This document shows, in pieces, positions 30,966 to 40,855 of a stretch of 44,021 nucleotides of DNA (its first letter is position 1; each line of letters begins with the position of its first letter). The notes beneath the pieces were generated by a model. That model saw only the letters and a program-made list of their open reading frames with translations. It was not told the DNA's origin and did no database searches. Origin of the DNA: Nocardiopsis sp. CC223A (GTDB lineage Bacteria; Actinomycetota; Actinomycetes; Streptosporangiales; Streptosporangiaceae); contig NZ_JASFDV010000062.1 of NCBI RefSeq assembly GCF_030766825.1, forward strand, positions 1 through 44,021. Direction: 5' to 3'. The translations under genes and the position numbers were made by a program.

Positions 30966-31603
30966 CAGGCGGCCCTCCTCAGGTGCCCCTTGGCCATGCG
31001 GGCGGCGGCCATGGCGTCCTTCCACAGGCCGTCGCGGTCGGCGGTGAGGTGGGTGGTGGTGCGGAACGCGGCCGTGCGGGCCCGCAGTCGTGCGGCCGCC
31101 CTCTGCTTGGCGGTGGGGGACCCCGGCCGGGTGCGGGTGTCGGCGCGGGAGCGGCCTCCTTCGCGTAGGGCCTGGATACGGGGCCGGGACGCCAGAGCGG
31201 CGGCGAACCCCGGACCGGCAACCGGTTCCGGTGCCAGGTCCGCGAACGGGGAGGGCGCCGGGACCGAGGCCGGGGCCGAGACCGGAGCATCGGTCTGGGC
31301 CGCAGTTGCGGTCGGGCTGGTGCGGGGCTCCGGGACCCGGGGCCGGTGGTGGGCAGTGCCGTCGGTCCTGCCCGGAAGAGGGAGCGGGAGCTCCGGGGTG
31401 ATCGGCGTCGGCTCCGGGTGCGGGGTGATCCGGTCGAGCCACTGGCGCACCACCAGGGTCAGCGGGGCGAGGTCGCGTCCCGGGTGGGTGACGTACATAC
31501 GGGCCCGGGCCGCTCGGCGGGGCCGACGCCATCGCAGTGCCTCGCTGGCCAGCCAACGGGCGGCCACGAGTTCGGAGCAGTTCAGGTAGCGGTATCGCGC
31601 CAT
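30965..31603 (-). CDS. Hypothetical protein, first gene of an overlapping operon
   Basis: A 212-residue protein from ATG 31603, after CCGGAGG; the frame reaches 31690 but without a ribosome site. Residues 1-60 form a basic, helical domain (MARYRYLNCSELVAARWLA, then ALRWRRPRRAARARMYV, LVVRQWLDRI). A long Pro/Ala/Thr linker (about 70-140) is followed by an Arg-rich helical C-terminus (TAKQRAAARLRARTAAFR, WKDAMAAARMAKGHLRR). The two basic ends joined by a flexible linker would suit nucleic-acid binding, but this is speculation. It is divergent from the XRE regulator across about 225 bases. Confidence 0.6.
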   Translation of the reverse strand: MARYRYLNCSELVAARWLASEALRWRRPRRAARARMYVTHPGRDLAPLTLVVRQWLDRITPHPEPTPITPELPLPLPGRTDGTAHHRPRVPEPRTSPTATAAQTDAPVSAPASVPAPSPFADLAPEPVAGPGFAAALASRPRIQALREGGRSRADTRTRPGSPTAKQRAAARLRARTAAFRTTTHLTADRDGLWKDAMAAARMAKGHLRRAA

Positions 31604-31683
31604 GCGCACACCTCCGGTCAGGGTGCCGGGTGGGAAGCCCGGCTGCTTCTGGCTTTCCTCCATGTTCGTCGCAGCCATAGAAA

Positions 31684-31758
31684 TTTGCAAGCCCCAAGTT
31701 TTAGTCTTGGTCTGTAAGTTTTCTGTTGGTGTCCAGATAATGATGCGAGGTGCGTTAA
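31684..31758. promoter_or_regulatory. A/T-rich divergent promoter region
   Basis: This 75-base interval (GAAATTTGCAAG, GTTTTAGTC, GTAAGTTTTCTG, AGATAATGATGCG) is far richer in A/T than its surroundings. It lies between the divergent unknown operon (start 31603) and the XRE regulator (start 31828). It probably carries both promoters, and an XRE regulator usually binds its own promoter region. Confidence 0.4.
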
Positions 31759-31827
31759 ATGTCTGACTCTGGCAAGTTCGGCATAGGATCAGGGCACGAT
31801 TCGGGACCTCCGAGGAAGGACTTCGCC

Positions 31828-32682
31828 GTGGTCAGCCCGACTCTGCGTCGGCGTCGCCTCAGCCGCCTCCTGTTCCAGCAGCGCGAGCAATCCGGGCTCA
31901 CCGCAAAAGCCGTCGCGGCAGAAGCCAAGCGGCGCAGCGGTAAGGCGCGAGGGTGGTCAGAGTCCAAGATCAACCGCTTGGAGACCGGCGACTGGAAGCG
32001 GCTCTCCGTTGATGACGTCTACCTGCTCCTCGACATCTACGGCGTGACGAGCTCGTCGGAGCGTCTGGCCTATGCGGGACTGGTCAAGGAGGCCAGTCAG
32101 AAGGGCTGGTGGGCCACCTACGAGAACGTTTTGGGCACCGGCCAGCTCATCGGCTTGGAGGCAGAGGCGTCCTCCATCCGCTCCTACCAGTCGATGACCG
32201 TCCCCGGCCTCTTGCAGACCGAGTCCTACGCGCGAGCCATGGCACTCGCGAGCGCCATGGGTGAAACAGACGATGTGGACCGTCGGGTGGAGGCGCGCAT
32301 GCTCCGCAAAGCCGTTTTCAGCCGAGCCAACCCACCCGCGTTCTGGACCGTCATCGACGAGGCCGCACTCCTCCACATCACACCGGAGCTGCGGGACCAG
32401 TTGGAGTACCTTGTTGAGGTCGGCCACCGTCCGAATGTCGGCATCCAGGTCCTCCCGGTTGCGCACGGTCCACACGCCGCTATGACGGGCCACTTCGTCA
32501 TCATGGAGTTCCCGATGCCGGACCCGCCGCTCGTGTATTTGGAGGCCGTGTCCGAAGAGCTCTACTTGGAGTCCGACGAGCAAGTTCGCCAGTACAAGCG
32601 CCGGTTCGACTTCGTGCAGGCATCCGCCTTGTCCGTGGAAGAGTCACGTGAGCTGATCCGCGCCCGACTGTCAGCCCTCTGA
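31828..32682 (+). CDS. XRE-family regulator with DUF5753 (WhiJ-like)
   Basis: A 284-residue regulator. GTG 31828 is chosen because GAGGAAGGA lies eight bases before it and the protein then starts VVSPTLRRRRLSRLLFQQRE, as in the family. ATG 31759 adds 23 residues but has no ribosome site. The helix-turn-helix is about residues 14-70 (SGLTAKAVAAEA, WSESKINRLETGDW, VDDVYLLLDIYGV). DUF5753 covers about 95-270, with YQSMTVPGLLQTESYARAMA, FWTVIDEAALL, NVGIQVLPVAHGPHAAMTGHF and YLEAVSEELYLESDEQV. Such proteins pair with DUF397 genes, three of which follow at 32693, 33055 and 33467. In Streptomyces, WhiJ-type systems influence development and antibiotic production. Confidence 0.92.
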   Translation: MVSPTLRRRRLSRLLFQQREQSGLTAKAVAAEAKRRSGKARGWSESKINRLETGDWKRLSVDDVYLLLDIYGVTSSSERLAYAGLVKEASQKGWWATYENVLGTGQLIGLEAEASSIRSYQSMTVPGLLQTESYARAMALASAMGETDDVDRRVEARMLRKAVFSRANPPAFWTVIDEAALLHITPELRDQLEYLVEVGHRPNVGIQVLPVAHGPHAAMTGHFVIMEFPMPDPPLVYLEAVSEELYLESDEQVRQYKRRFDFVQASALSVEESRELIRARLSAL

Positions 32683-32692
32683 GAAAGCAACC

Positions 32693-32884
32693 ATGCCTGA
32701 AACATCCCACCCCATGACGTTCCGCAAGAGCAGCTACAGCGGCGGTCAGACTCAGGACTGCGTTGAAGTCGCCGACCTCCCGTCTGCTGCTGCCCTGCGC
32801 GATTCCAAGCACCCCGAGGCCGGTCACCTGACCTTCGAAACCGTCGAGTGGACAGCTCTGCTGAAGGCCACCATGCGCGGATGA
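32693..32884 (+). CDS. DUF397 protein, copy A
   Basis: A 63-residue protein ten bases after the regulator's stop, so probably in its operon. DUF397 hallmarks are FRKSSYSGGQTQDCVEVADL, ALRDSKHPEAGHLTF and a closing EWTALLKATM. These small acidic proteins act as partners of XRE/DUF5753 regulators. Copy A is clearly more diverged than copies B and C (no LSTGG...VRDTQNRE block), so it is probably the ancient partner of this regulator. A terminator follows at 32899. Confidence 0.9.
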   Translation: MPETSHPMTFRKSSYSGGQTQDCVEVADLPSAAALRDSKHPEAGHLTFETVEWTALLKATMRG

Positions 32885-32898
32885 CCTCGCGCAAGACG

Positions 32899-32925
32899 AA
32901 GGCCCCGGTCATCGACCGGGGCCTT
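32899..32925 (+). terminator. Terminator after regulator/DUF397 copy A
   Basis: A 12-bp perfect stem AAGGCCCCGGTC / GACCGGGGCCTT with an ATC loop, 14 bases after the DUF397 stop. The 33055 copy therefore probably has its own transcript. Confidence 0.7.
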
Positions 32926-33054
32926 GCCCATGCTTGCCAGAAGCATTATCCCGCGCTCACTGTATCCCTGAGGGAAGAGCGCCATGGCCCGGTGGCCTCA
33001 TGAGGACAGGGTGAGTGTGGGCGGCTGGTGGCGGGGGACGACGTAAGGATGACG

Positions 33055-33255
33055 ATGCACGGTGACAGCGCCCTTCCCTTGAACTTCCGCAAGTCCAGCT
33101 ACAGCGGCTCGACCACGCAGAACTGCGTCGAGGTCGCCGACTTGTCCACCGGCGGAGTCGCCGTGCGCGACACCCAGAACCGGGAGGCCGGGCACCTCGC
33201 CTTCACCGAGCCCGCTGAGTGGCGTGCAGTGCTGGCCGCGATCCGCCAGGCATAG
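33055..33255 (+). CDS. DUF397 protein, copy B
   Basis: A 66-residue protein. ATG 33055 (MHGDSALPLNFRKSSYSG) is six bases after AAGG and is supported by copy C, which has the same first residues and length. It has FRKSSYSGSTTQNCVEVADL, then STGGVAVRDTQNREAGHL and a closing EWRAVLAAIRQA. Over most of its length it matches copy C, base by base as well, so the two arose by recent duplication. It is flanked by terminators (32899 and 33269), which suggests an independent unit. Confidence 0.88.
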   Translation: MHGDSALPLNFRKSSYSGSTTQNCVEVADLSTGGVAVRDTQNREAGHLAFTEPAEWRAVLAAIRQA

Positions 33256-33268
33256 GACGCAACAGAAA

Positions 33269-33295
33269 GAGGCCCCGACCAGTGGTCGGGGCCTC
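33269..33295 (+). terminator. Terminator after DUF397 copy B
   Basis: A 12-bp perfect stem GAGGCCCCGACC / GGTCGGGGCCTC with an AGT loop, 14 bases after the stop. It has the same spacing and style as the terminator at 32899 but a different stem sequence. Confidence 0.7.
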
Positions 33296-33466
33296 CCGCA
33301 TTCATCCGAGGCCCAGTCTACAACTCAGCCTCAGAGGTGACCCCCGGATTCGCAGGAGCGCTCGGGGTGGCCATTGTGCGCCAGGACGGCATGGAAAGAC
33401 GGGCGAAGGGGCACCAACCAGAGGAACGACCGCCGGCAGTCCATGAAAATCCTGGAGGAACCCCCG

Positions 33467-33667
33467 GTGCATGGTGACAGCGACCTTCCTCCGAACTTCC
33501 GGAAGTCGTCCTACAGCAGCACTGACCGTGACTGCGTTGAGGTCGCCGACCTGTCCACCGGCGGGGCCGCCGTGCGCGATACCCAGAACCGGGAGGCCGG
33601 GCACCTGGCGATTCCAGCGGGGGAGTGGTCGGCGCTGCTGCGGGTGGTCGCCCGCAGGGCCGCGTGA
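33467..33667 (+). CDS. DUF397 protein, copy C
   Basis: A 66-residue protein. GTG 33467, seven bases after GGAGGA, gives VHGDSDLPPNFRKSSYSS, aligned with copy B; ATG 33443 would add eight residues. The core is DRDCVEVADLSTGGAAVRDT, then QNREAGHLAI and EWSALLRVVARRAA. The last residues differ from copy B, and the upstream region is not similar, so the duplication covered little more than the coding part. It is the last member of the cluster; no hairpin of the same kind follows it. Confidence 0.87.
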   Translation: MHGDSDLPPNFRKSSYSSTDRDCVEVADLSTGGAAVRDTQNREAGHLAIPAGEWSALLRVVARRAA

Positions 33668-34715
33668 ACACCCAGCGGCGGGGGCAGTCCGTCACTCTCC
33701 CCCGGCCTTTGCCACAGGGGGTTGTTCACCCGACCGGGGTGCTCGGCCATAGCCCTGCCACTCCAGTGCGGACCCTGACCATAGGGGGTCTTCGCCGACA
33801 GAGCCGAAGGTTTCCAAGAGCTCAGCCGCTTGGAAACGGCGGTCCGTCTGGGCGTGGGCCCGGCCCCGGCCGCAGTCGGCGTTGGGCAGAGCACCGGGCG
33901 GCATCGTTGGACGCGCGTGGTGGGTGGCGGGGGTGTATATCGCCGGAGCCGGGTGCGCGACCAGCGCTCCCCGCCCGGCCACACATGTCCACGTAACGTT
34001 GCCCCCTGAAAAGAGACCGTTGCTCCGATCTGCGGCCCGTACGTGCACACACCCATGCCCTCCCGACGGTCAGGGGGTGAAAGCCGTGCGTACCCTCCCT
34101 CCCCGGACACCACCGGAGGAAGAACCGCGACCTGCGCCACCGGGGGTGACGGCCGCACACGCCCTCCGGCCCCGGACACAGGGGGTGGGTGCACGGAACC
34201 GCGACCTTCACCCCCAGGCGGTCACAGAGCCGGACCCTCGCCCCCGACCTCGATCTCTTCCTGTGGTTCCGGCAACCGGTGGCCGAGGACCGCTTTCAAC
34301 ATCTCCCGCGTATGCCCGTACACCGCGCGGCGGTCGACCGGGCGCCTGCGCAGCACGCCCCGCGGACTCGTGCTCATGCTTCTACCCCACAAGGGCGCGA
34401 GACGGGATGGTGTCCCGCCGGGTGGTGTGACTCTTCCGGTCCCGTTCCCACGGATACGCGGCGGCGGTGCAGGCCGGACCGGTGCGCCGTCGCCTTCGGC
34501 CACGCTTCCACCCGGGTCACCGCGCCGACAGGGCGCGAGACCGTCCAACACCGGCCGACCATCGCAATGACCTGCGAGGGCGCACCCGCGCGAAAGTCGC
34601 ACCACTCCAGGGGGCATGACCCGAGACGGGTGCCGGATTCACCGGGAACGGCCCCCACCCCCGAACGTCGCCGCTCTCTGGCAGGCTCGGAGGAGAGGAA
34701 GAGGAGGCACCCGCC
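33668..34715. other. About 1 kb with little sign of genes
   Basis: All long frames here are low-complexity Pro/Arg/Gly-rich readings. I see a 9-bp inverted repeat GTTTCCAAG / CTTGGAAAC at 33810-33837 and a weak 51-codon candidate gene at 34222-34377 (listed separately). Repeated motifs such as ACCGCGACCT (near 34115 and 34198) and many short CACCGGGGGT-like words suggest decayed repeats. GC is slightly lower and codon-position bias is absent, as in degraded or non-coding accessory DNA. Confidence 0.5.
34222..34377 (-). CDS. Possible 51-residue small protein
   Basis: ATG 34377 is preceded by GGGGTAG. The protein reads MSTSPRGVLRRRPVDRRAVY, then GHTREMLKAVLGHRLP and EPQEEIEVGGEGPAL. It has a basic first half and an acidic tail, and most codons end in G or C, as in real genes here. 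I recognise no family. It may be a small gene, a remnant of a longer one, or chance. Confidence 0.3.
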   Translation of the reverse strand: MSTSPRGVLRRRPVDRRAVYGHTREMLKAVLGHRLPEPQEEIEVGGEGPAL

Positions 34716-35123
34716 GTGAAACCCACCCGTTTCATCGACGCCGCCCTGTGGTTCCCCGAGGCCGTGGAGACCGAGCCCTTCGGCCCCGGCATCCTCGTCC
34801 ACAAGGTGTGCGACCGAATGTTCACCCTGTTGTGGGAGGGGGAGAAACCAAGCGTCAACCTCAAGTGCGACCCCCTGCACGCCCTGGAGCTGCGCGACCG
34901 CTTCCCCGGCGTCACCCCCGGCTATCACATGAACAAGGACCACTGGAACACCGTCACCCTCGACGGCACCGTCCCCGAGGACGAGATCCTGGAGATGCTG
35001 CGCGACTCCTACGTCCTCGTCGCCCGCGGTCTGCGCAAGGCCGACCGGGAGCGCGTGCTGGCCGTGCTGGGCGACGACCTTCCCGAGATCGGTGACGACC
35101 TCCCCGATCCCGCGGCAGACTGA
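34716..35123 (+). CDS. MmcQ/YjbR-like (CyaY-fold) protein
   Basis: A 135-residue cytosolic protein from GTG 34716 after GAGGAGG. The family pattern is present: MKPTRFIDAALWFPEAVETE, then FGPGILVHKVCDRMFTLLWE, VNLKCDPLHALELRDRFPGV, TPGYHMNKDHWNTVTLDGTV and ILEMLRDSYVLVARGLRKAD. K-x-H-W-N is the conserved block of YjbR/MmcQ proteins, which have a double-wing fold and are sometimes annotated as DNA-binding; the function is not firmly known. Twenty-five bases separate it from recD2. Confidence 0.85.
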   Translation: MKPTRFIDAALWFPEAVETEPFGPGILVHKVCDRMFTLLWEGEKPSVNLKCDPLHALELRDRFPGVTPGYHMNKDHWNTVTLDGTVPEDEILEMLRDSYVLVARGLRKADRERVLAVLGDDLPEIGDDLPDPAAD

Positions 35124-35148
35124 CGGAGAACCGACGGAAAGGAGCCCG

Positions 35149-37416
35149 GTGCCCGACGAGAAGCGCGACCGCGCCCCAGCCCCCGCCGTCGTCCAGGGCG
35201 TCCTGGAGCGCATCACCTACGCCAACGAGGAGACCGGCTACACCGTCGCCCGCGTCGACACCGGCCGCGGCTCCGCCGACCTCCTAACCGTCGTCGGCTC
35301 CCTCCTGGGCGTCCAGCCCGGCGAGGCCCTGCGCATGCACGGCCGCTGGGGCTCCCACCCCCAGTACGGCCGCCAGTTCCACGTGGACGACTACACCACC
35401 GTGCTCCCCGCCACCGTCCAGGGCATCCGCCGCTACCTCGGCTCGGGTCTGATCAAGGGCATCGGCCCCAAGATGGCCGAGCGCATCGTCGGGCACTTCG
35501 GCACCGACGCCCTCGACGTGATCGAGCAGGAGCCCGCGCGTCTCATCGAAGTTCCCGGACTGGGGCCGAAACGGACGAAGTCGATCGCCGACGCCTGGGA
35601 GGAGCAGAAGGCCATCAAGGAGGTCATGGTCTTCCTCCAGGGCGTCCAGGTCAGCACCTCCCTCGCCGTCCGCATCTTCAAGAAGTACGGCGACGCCTCC
35701 ATCGAGATCGTCCAGAAGGAGCCCTACCGCCTGGCCACCGACGTCTGGGGCATCGGCTTCAAGACCGCCGACACCATCGCCCAGGCCGTCGGCATCCCCC
35801 ACGACAGCCCCCAGCGCGTCATGGCCGGCATCCAGTTCACCCTCTCGGAGTCCACCGGCGACGGCCACTGCCACCTCCCGGAGGAGAAGCTCATCTCCGC
35901 CGCCGTCAAGATCCTGGCCGTGGACTCCGGCCTGGTCATCGAGTGCCTGGCCCGGCTCATCGAGGAGGAGGGCGTGGTCCGGGAGGAGGTCCCCGGCCCC
36001 GACGGCGCCCCGGTCCGGGCGATCCACCTCGTCCCCTTCCACCGCGCCGAGGTCGGCGCCGCCGCCGGCCTGCTCACCCTCCTCAACCACCCGAACGACC
36101 GCATGCCCGCCTTCGCCGACGTCGACTGGGACGTCGCCCTGGACTGGCTGCACAAGCGCACCGGCACCGAACTCGCCGAGGAGCAGCGCGCCGCCGTGAT
36201 CCAGGCGCTCACCCGCAAGGTCGGCGTCCTCACCGGCGGCCCCGGCTGCGGCAAGTCCTTCACCGTCGCCTCCATCGTCACCCTCGCCGCCGTCAAGGGC
36301 GCCAAGGTGGTGCTGGCCGCCCCCACCGGCCGGGCCGCCAAACGCCTCACCGAGCTGACCGGCCACGAGGCCGCCACCGTCCACCGCCTGCTGGAGCTGC
36401 GCCCGGGCGGCGACGCCTCCTACGACCGCGACAACCCCCTGGACTGCGACCTGCTCGTGGTGGACGAGGCGTCCATGCTGGACCTCATCCTCGCCAACAA
36501 GCTCATCAAGGCCGTCCCGCCCGGCGCCCACCTCGTCCTGGTCGGCGACGTCGACCAGCTGCCCTCCGTCGGCGCCGGGCAGGTGCTGCGCGACCTGCTC
36601 GCCGAGGACTCGCCGATCCCCAGCGTCCGCCTCACCCGGGTGTTCCGCCAGGCCCAGCAGTCGGGGGTGGTCACCAACGCCCACCGGATCAACCGCGGCG
36701 AGCCCCTGCTCTTCGAGGGCCTGCGCGACTTCTTCCTCTTCCCCTGCGAGGAGTCCGAGGACGCCGCGACCATGGCCGTCGACGTGGTCGCCCGCCGCAT
36801 CCCGCGCACCTTCGGCCTGGACCCGCGCCGCGACGTGCAGGTCCTCACCCCCATGAAGGGCGGCCCGGCCGGGGCGGGCAACCTCAACACCGCGCTCCAG
36901 GAGGCCCTCACCCCCGCCGGAGACGGTGTCCCCGAACGCCGCTTCGGCGGCCGCATCTTCCGGGTCGGCGACAAGGTCACCCAGATCCGCAACAACTACG
37001 ACAAGGGCGCCAACGGCGTCTTCAACGGCACCCTCGGCGTCGTCACCGGCCTGGACGCGGTCGCCCAGGAGCTGACCGTGCGCACCGACGAGGACGAGGA
37101 CATCACCTACGACTTCGCCGAACTCGACGAGCTCGCCCACGCCTACGCCATCACCGTGCACCGCTCCCAGGGCAGCGAGTACCCGGCCGTGGTGATCCCC
37201 GTCACCACCAGCTCGTGGATGATGCTCCAGCGCAACCTGCTCTACACCGCCGTCACCCGCGCCAAACGCCTGGTCGTGCTGGTCGGCTCGCGCCGCGCCC
37301 TGGCGCAGGCGGTCCGCAACGCCTCCTCCGGGCGCCGCCACACCGCACTCGCGCACCGGCTGCGCGGCTACGCTCAGGGATCGTGGACCGAGACACCCTG
37401 GGCCGAGACACCCTGA
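35149..37416 (+). CDS. recD2: RecD2-like SF1B ATP-dependent DNA helicase
   Basis: A 755-residue 5'-3' helicase from GTG 35149 behind AAAGGAG. The N-terminal extension (residues 1-330) has an OB-like part (VLERITYANEETGYTVARVD) and helix-hairpin-helix motifs (LGSGLIKGIGPKMAERIVG, VPGLGPKRTKSIADAW), as in RecD2 and unlike RecD of RecBCD. The motor has GGPGCGKSFT (Walker A, about 363-372), LLVVDEASMLD (Walker B, about 434-445), LVGDVDQLPSVGAGQVL (motif III), RLTRVFRQAQQS (motif IV) and YAITVHRSQGSEYPAVV (motif V/VI region, about 665-681). It acts in DNA repair without RecBC. The next gene overlaps it by 34 bases. Confidence 0.95.
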   Translation: MPDEKRDRAPAPAVVQGVLERITYANEETGYTVARVDTGRGSADLLTVVGSLLGVQPGEALRMHGRWGSHPQYGRQFHVDDYTTVLPATVQGIRRYLGSGLIKGIGPKMAERIVGHFGTDALDVIEQEPARLIEVPGLGPKRTKSIADAWEEQKAIKEVMVFLQGVQVSTSLAVRIFKKYGDASIEIVQKEPYRLATDVWGIGFKTADTIAQAVGIPHDSPQRVMAGIQFTLSESTGDGHCHLPEEKLISAAVKILAVDSGLVIECLARLIEEEGVVREEVPGPDGAPVRAIHLVPFHRAEVGAAAGLLTLLNHPNDRMPAFADVDWDVALDWLHKRTGTELAEEQRAAVIQALTRKVGVLTGGPGCGKSFTVASIVTLAAVKGAKVVLAAPTGRAAKRLTELTGHEAATVHRLLELRPGGDASYDRDNPLDCDLLVVDEASMLDLILANKLIKAVPPGAHLVLVGDVDQLPSVGAGQVLRDLLAEDSPIPSVRLTRVFRQAQQSGVVTNAHRINRGEPLLFEGLRDFFLFPCEESEDAATMAVDVVARRIPRTFGLDPRRDVQVLTPMKGGPAGAGNLNTALQEALTPAGDGVPERRFGGRIFRVGDKVTQIRNNYDKGANGVFNGTLGVVTGLDAVAQELTVRTDEDEDITYDFAELDELAHAYAITVHRSQGSEYPAVVIPVTTSSWMMLQRNLLYTAVTRAKRLVVLVGSRRALAQAVRNASSGRRHTALAHRLRGYAQGSWTETPWAETP

Positions 37417-37880
37417 TCGTCGTGGGCGCCGCCATCATCCGCGATGGCCGCATTCTGGCCGCTCAGCGCGCCGAACCCGCCGCCCTGCGCGGCCGCTGGG
37501 AGTTCCCCGGCGGCAAGGTCGACCCCGGTGAGAGCCCGGCCGACGCCCTGGTGCGCGAGTGCCGCGAGGAGCTGGGGGTCACGGTCCGCGCCCGGGAGGC
37601 GGTCGGCGCCGACGTCCCCTTCCCGGCGACCCCGGGGCGCACCCGGCCCGCCGTGCTGCGGCTGCTGCGCGCCGACCTCGTCGACGGCGAGCCCCGCGCC
37701 CTGGAACACCTGTCCCTGCGCTGGCTCGCCCCCGCCGACCTGGGCGGACTCGACTGGCTCCCGGCGGACGTGCCGTTCCTCGGGCCGATCGGGGACCTGC
37801 TCGCCCGGGGCGACGACCCCCGGTTCGACGCTCCCCGGCGCGACGGCCCCCGGGGCGAACCGTCCGCATCAGTCGAATGA
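37383..37880 (+). CDS. Nudix hydrolase, MutT-like 8-oxo-(d)GTP diphosphatase
   Basis: A 165-residue protein. GTG 37383 lies inside the recD2 end (34-base overlap); GTG 37422 would trim 13 residues and is possible. The Nudix box is intact: G-K-V-D-P-G-E, seven residues, then RECREELGV, fitting GX5EX7REUXEEXGU. Just before it, LRGRWEFPGG is the classical MutT entry. The closing HLSLRWLAPADLGGLDWLPA is the usual MutT tail, followed by a polar extension of about 35 residues. It would remove oxidised nucleotides, and coupling to a repair helicase fits that role. Confidence 0.88.
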   Translation: MDRDTLGRDTLIVVGAAIIRDGRILAAQRAEPAALRGRWEFPGGKVDPGESPADALVRECREELGVTVRAREAVGADVPFPATPGRTRPAVLRLLRADLVDGEPRALEHLSLRWLAPADLGGLDWLPADVPFLGPIGDLLARGDDPRFDAPRRDGPRGEPSASVE

Positions 37881-38049
37881 ACTCTCGGCGCCCACCGGGA
37901 TGATTCACCCCTGTGGCGCCGTTGACCCTGTGGGCGTGGTCAGGATGACCTGTGCGTTTCCCGACCAGCCCCCCATGACCGCATAAACTGGCAACGGGCC
38001 GTGGCATCCTGCGGTCTCTACCCCGGTATCAGGAGATCGAGACTTTTCC

Positions 38050-39942
<1,893 letters not shown>

Positions 39943-39959
39943 GGGAGTCCTCTCCCACA

Positions 39960-39990
39960 GGTGGGCGGGTCGCGTCGCGGCTCGCCCACC
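39960..39990 (+). terminator. Terminator after typA
   Basis: An 8-bp perfect stem GGTGGGCG / CGCCCACC with a 15-base loop, followed by GGCGTTTTCC, starts 18 bases past the typA stop. Confidence 0.6.
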
Positions 39991-40030
39991 GGCGTTTTCC
40001 GGCCAGGTCACACGGGTAGACCGCTACAAC

Positions 40031-40690
40031 ATGAAGACCGATCCCTCGTGTCCCCGGTGCGGGCGCGCGGTCCGGCCCCCGGGGTTGTGGACCAGCGCGT
40101 GGCAGTGTGACGCACACGGCCCGGTCACACCACTGCAACCGGTCCGCCAACCCGGCGCCGCCGCTCTGGAGGCCCTCCTGCCCCAGGCCCGTGTCCCGGT
40201 GTGGATCCCGTGGCCGCTGCCCACCGGGTGGGTGGTCACCGGGTTCGCCGAGGCGGGCGACGACCGCAGCGGAGTGCTCGCGACCGCCGTGGCCCTGTCC
40301 GGTCCCGACCCGCTGGGCGGTGTCGGCGAGGTCGTCATCGTCGCGGAGGCCCCCGGGGTCGGCCTGGGCGCCCGCCTGGCCGGGCTGGAGGGCCCCGACG
40401 CCGGTGACGGGTTCGACACCCGGGCACCCGACGCCAAGGTGCGCTTCGACGGCCACGAGATCCCGCTGTGGAACCTCGACCTGGGCCGCGAACGTGCCGG
40501 CTACACCGGTGAGGCGCTCTCCCAGTGGCTGTGGGTGGTGTTCGCCGCCGCCGACACCGCCCTGCTGATGTGCGAGATCAACGCCCTGCGGGACCTGCGC
40601 GACATCAAGGACGGCGGGGTCGCCCTGGAACCGCCCTTCGGCGCGCCCAGCCCGTTCCTGGCGGCGGAACTGGCGCCCCGCCCCGCCTGA
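40031..40690 (+). CDS. DUF6758 family protein with N-terminal zinc-ribbon-like motif
   Basis: A 219-residue soluble protein. The start MKTDPSCPRCGRAVRPPG holds CxxC, followed by WQCDAHGPV, so C-x2-C plus C-x2-H could bind zinc. The main domain (VPVWIPWPLPTGWVVTGFAE, VVIVAEAPGVGLGARLAGLE, IPLWNLDLGRERAGYTGEAL, LSQWLWVVFAAADTALLM, LRDLRDIKDGG) matches actinobacterial proteins I recall as DUF6758. Its function is unknown, but it is conserved next to the PHP phosphoesterase in this order of bacteria. The first unit of the tandem repeat at 40685-40783 contains its stop codon. Confidence 0.8.
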   Translation: MKTDPSCPRCGRAVRPPGLWTSAWQCDAHGPVTPLQPVRQPGAAALEALLPQARVPVWIPWPLPTGWVVTGFAEAGDDRSGVLATAVALSGPDPLGGVGEVVIVAEAPGVGLGARLAGLEGPDAGDGFDTRAPDAKVRFDGHEIPLWNLDLGRERAGYTGEALSQWLWVVFAAADTALLMCEINALRDLRDIKDGGVALEPPFGAPSPFLAAELAPRPA

Positions 40691-40783
40691 CCGGGCCCGC
40701 CCTGCCTGACCGGGCCCGTTCCCGCTTGGCCGGGCCCGTTCCCGCTTGGCCGGGCCCGTTCCCGCCTGACCGGGCCCGTTACC
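40685..40783. repeat. Five tandem 19-20-bp repeats after the DUF6758 stop
   Basis: Units of the type GCCTGACCGGGCCCGTTCCC start at 40685, 40704, 40724, 40744 and 40764. Units 3 and 4 are identical variants (GCTTGGC for GCCTGAC) and each unit carries the palindrome CGGGCCCG. The first unit contains the stop codon TGA of the preceding gene, so the array seems to have grown from the gene's own end. It lies 72 bases before the PHP gene and could act as a weak terminator or binding array. Confidence 0.85.
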
Positions 40784-40855
40784 GTCAAGCCGGCCAGGTG
40801 CCCGGCGACCCGGTGCGGTGCCCGGAGCAGGGCGGCGCCTTAGTACGATCAGCCG

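Noticed and set aside
33511..34194. A 227-codon - strand frame across the gene-poor interval
   Set aside because: It is antisense to DUF397 copy C and consists of low-complexity Pro/Gly/Arg stretches; codon-position bias is missing.
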